In this document: in pieces, positions 63,869-64,000 of the stretch
Position numbering within the stretch: the first letter of the stretch is position 1
Layout: each line of letters starts with the position of its first letter
DNA from: Haemonchus contortus
Taxonomy: Eukaryota > Nematoda > Chromadorea > Rhabditida > Trichostrongylidae
Direction: 5' to 3'
DNA length: 64,000 nt
Assembly: GCA_000469685.2 (NCBI GenBank)
Contig: LS997566.1
Coordinates: 47,386,373-47,450,372 of the forward strand
The notes under the pieces: model-generated
Seen by the model: the letters and a program-made list of their open reading frames with translations, nothing else
Databases searched by the model: none
Told to the model about the DNA's origin: nothing
Program-made: the position numbers and the translations under genes

Positions 63869-64000
63869 GTGAGTCAGAGGGCAGCAGAATGTTTGAAATG
63901 TCAACATGTGTGCAGGAGTCTTTTAGCGGGACGGTTTTTTGGTCAAAAATAACCAACCAGCCGGACAGGTCACGTAGCTTTGGATTACAGCATTAAGGAA
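63869..64000. other. intron running off the right edge
   Basis: The sequence after the donor at 63869 shows no further exon before the window ends. Confidence 0.45.

Overview
The window reads as nuclear DNA of a nematode, most likely a strongylid (hookworm-like) worm; the species is an inference. The reasons are many short introns of about 54-62 nt with TTTCAG/TTCCAG acceptors, acceptor-like sites just upstream of start codons (as expected for spliced-leader trans-splicing), a calmodulin gene split by introns, a cuticlin-type zona pellucida (ZP) gene, and a dense nest of Penelope-like, RTE-like, SINE and LTR retroelements. I see no bacterial operons, CRISPR arrays or rRNA genes.

Left part (1-21.3 kb). 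After about 3.2 kb with no gene I can support, a PB1-domain-like gene runs on + from 3207 to 8928, with a possible small minus-strand gene inside its 2.6-kb intron. A TATA-driven gene for a secreted Pro/Thr/Ala-rich protein (10878-13930) is built from five tandem copies of one symmetric exon. A 388-bp foldback element lies at 19447-19834, and a possible 46-residue protein gene at 20955-21277.

Middle (22.7-43.1 kb). A ZP-domain gene can be read through nine exons from 22691 to 28516. Its last two exons sit in a segment of about 4.5 kb (26143-30790) that is present again at 38683-43095. The 8 kb between the two copies is a transposon nest: a LINE fragment, a broken Penelope-like element carrying a complete tRNA-derived SINE with a 14-bp target duplication, an RTE-like fragment, and a young gag-only LTR element with 5-bp target duplication, primer-binding site and polypurine tract. 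Next to it are two protein-like fragments, one spectrin-repeat-like and one an acyltransferase exon with a nonsense codon.

Right part (43-64 kb). A long gene-poor stretch holds one possible small secreted protein gene (minus, 48909-49138) and two GC-rich palindromic patches. The calmodulin gene follows (56456-60722, five exons, complete 149-residue product). At the right edge is a partial gene (62567 to beyond the window) whose first exon can join either a short terminal exon with its own AATAAA or a chain of downstream exons.

The well-supported genes are independent of each other; I see no operon-like grouping. All exon models come from reading splice signals and frames by eye and have not been tested against transcripts.
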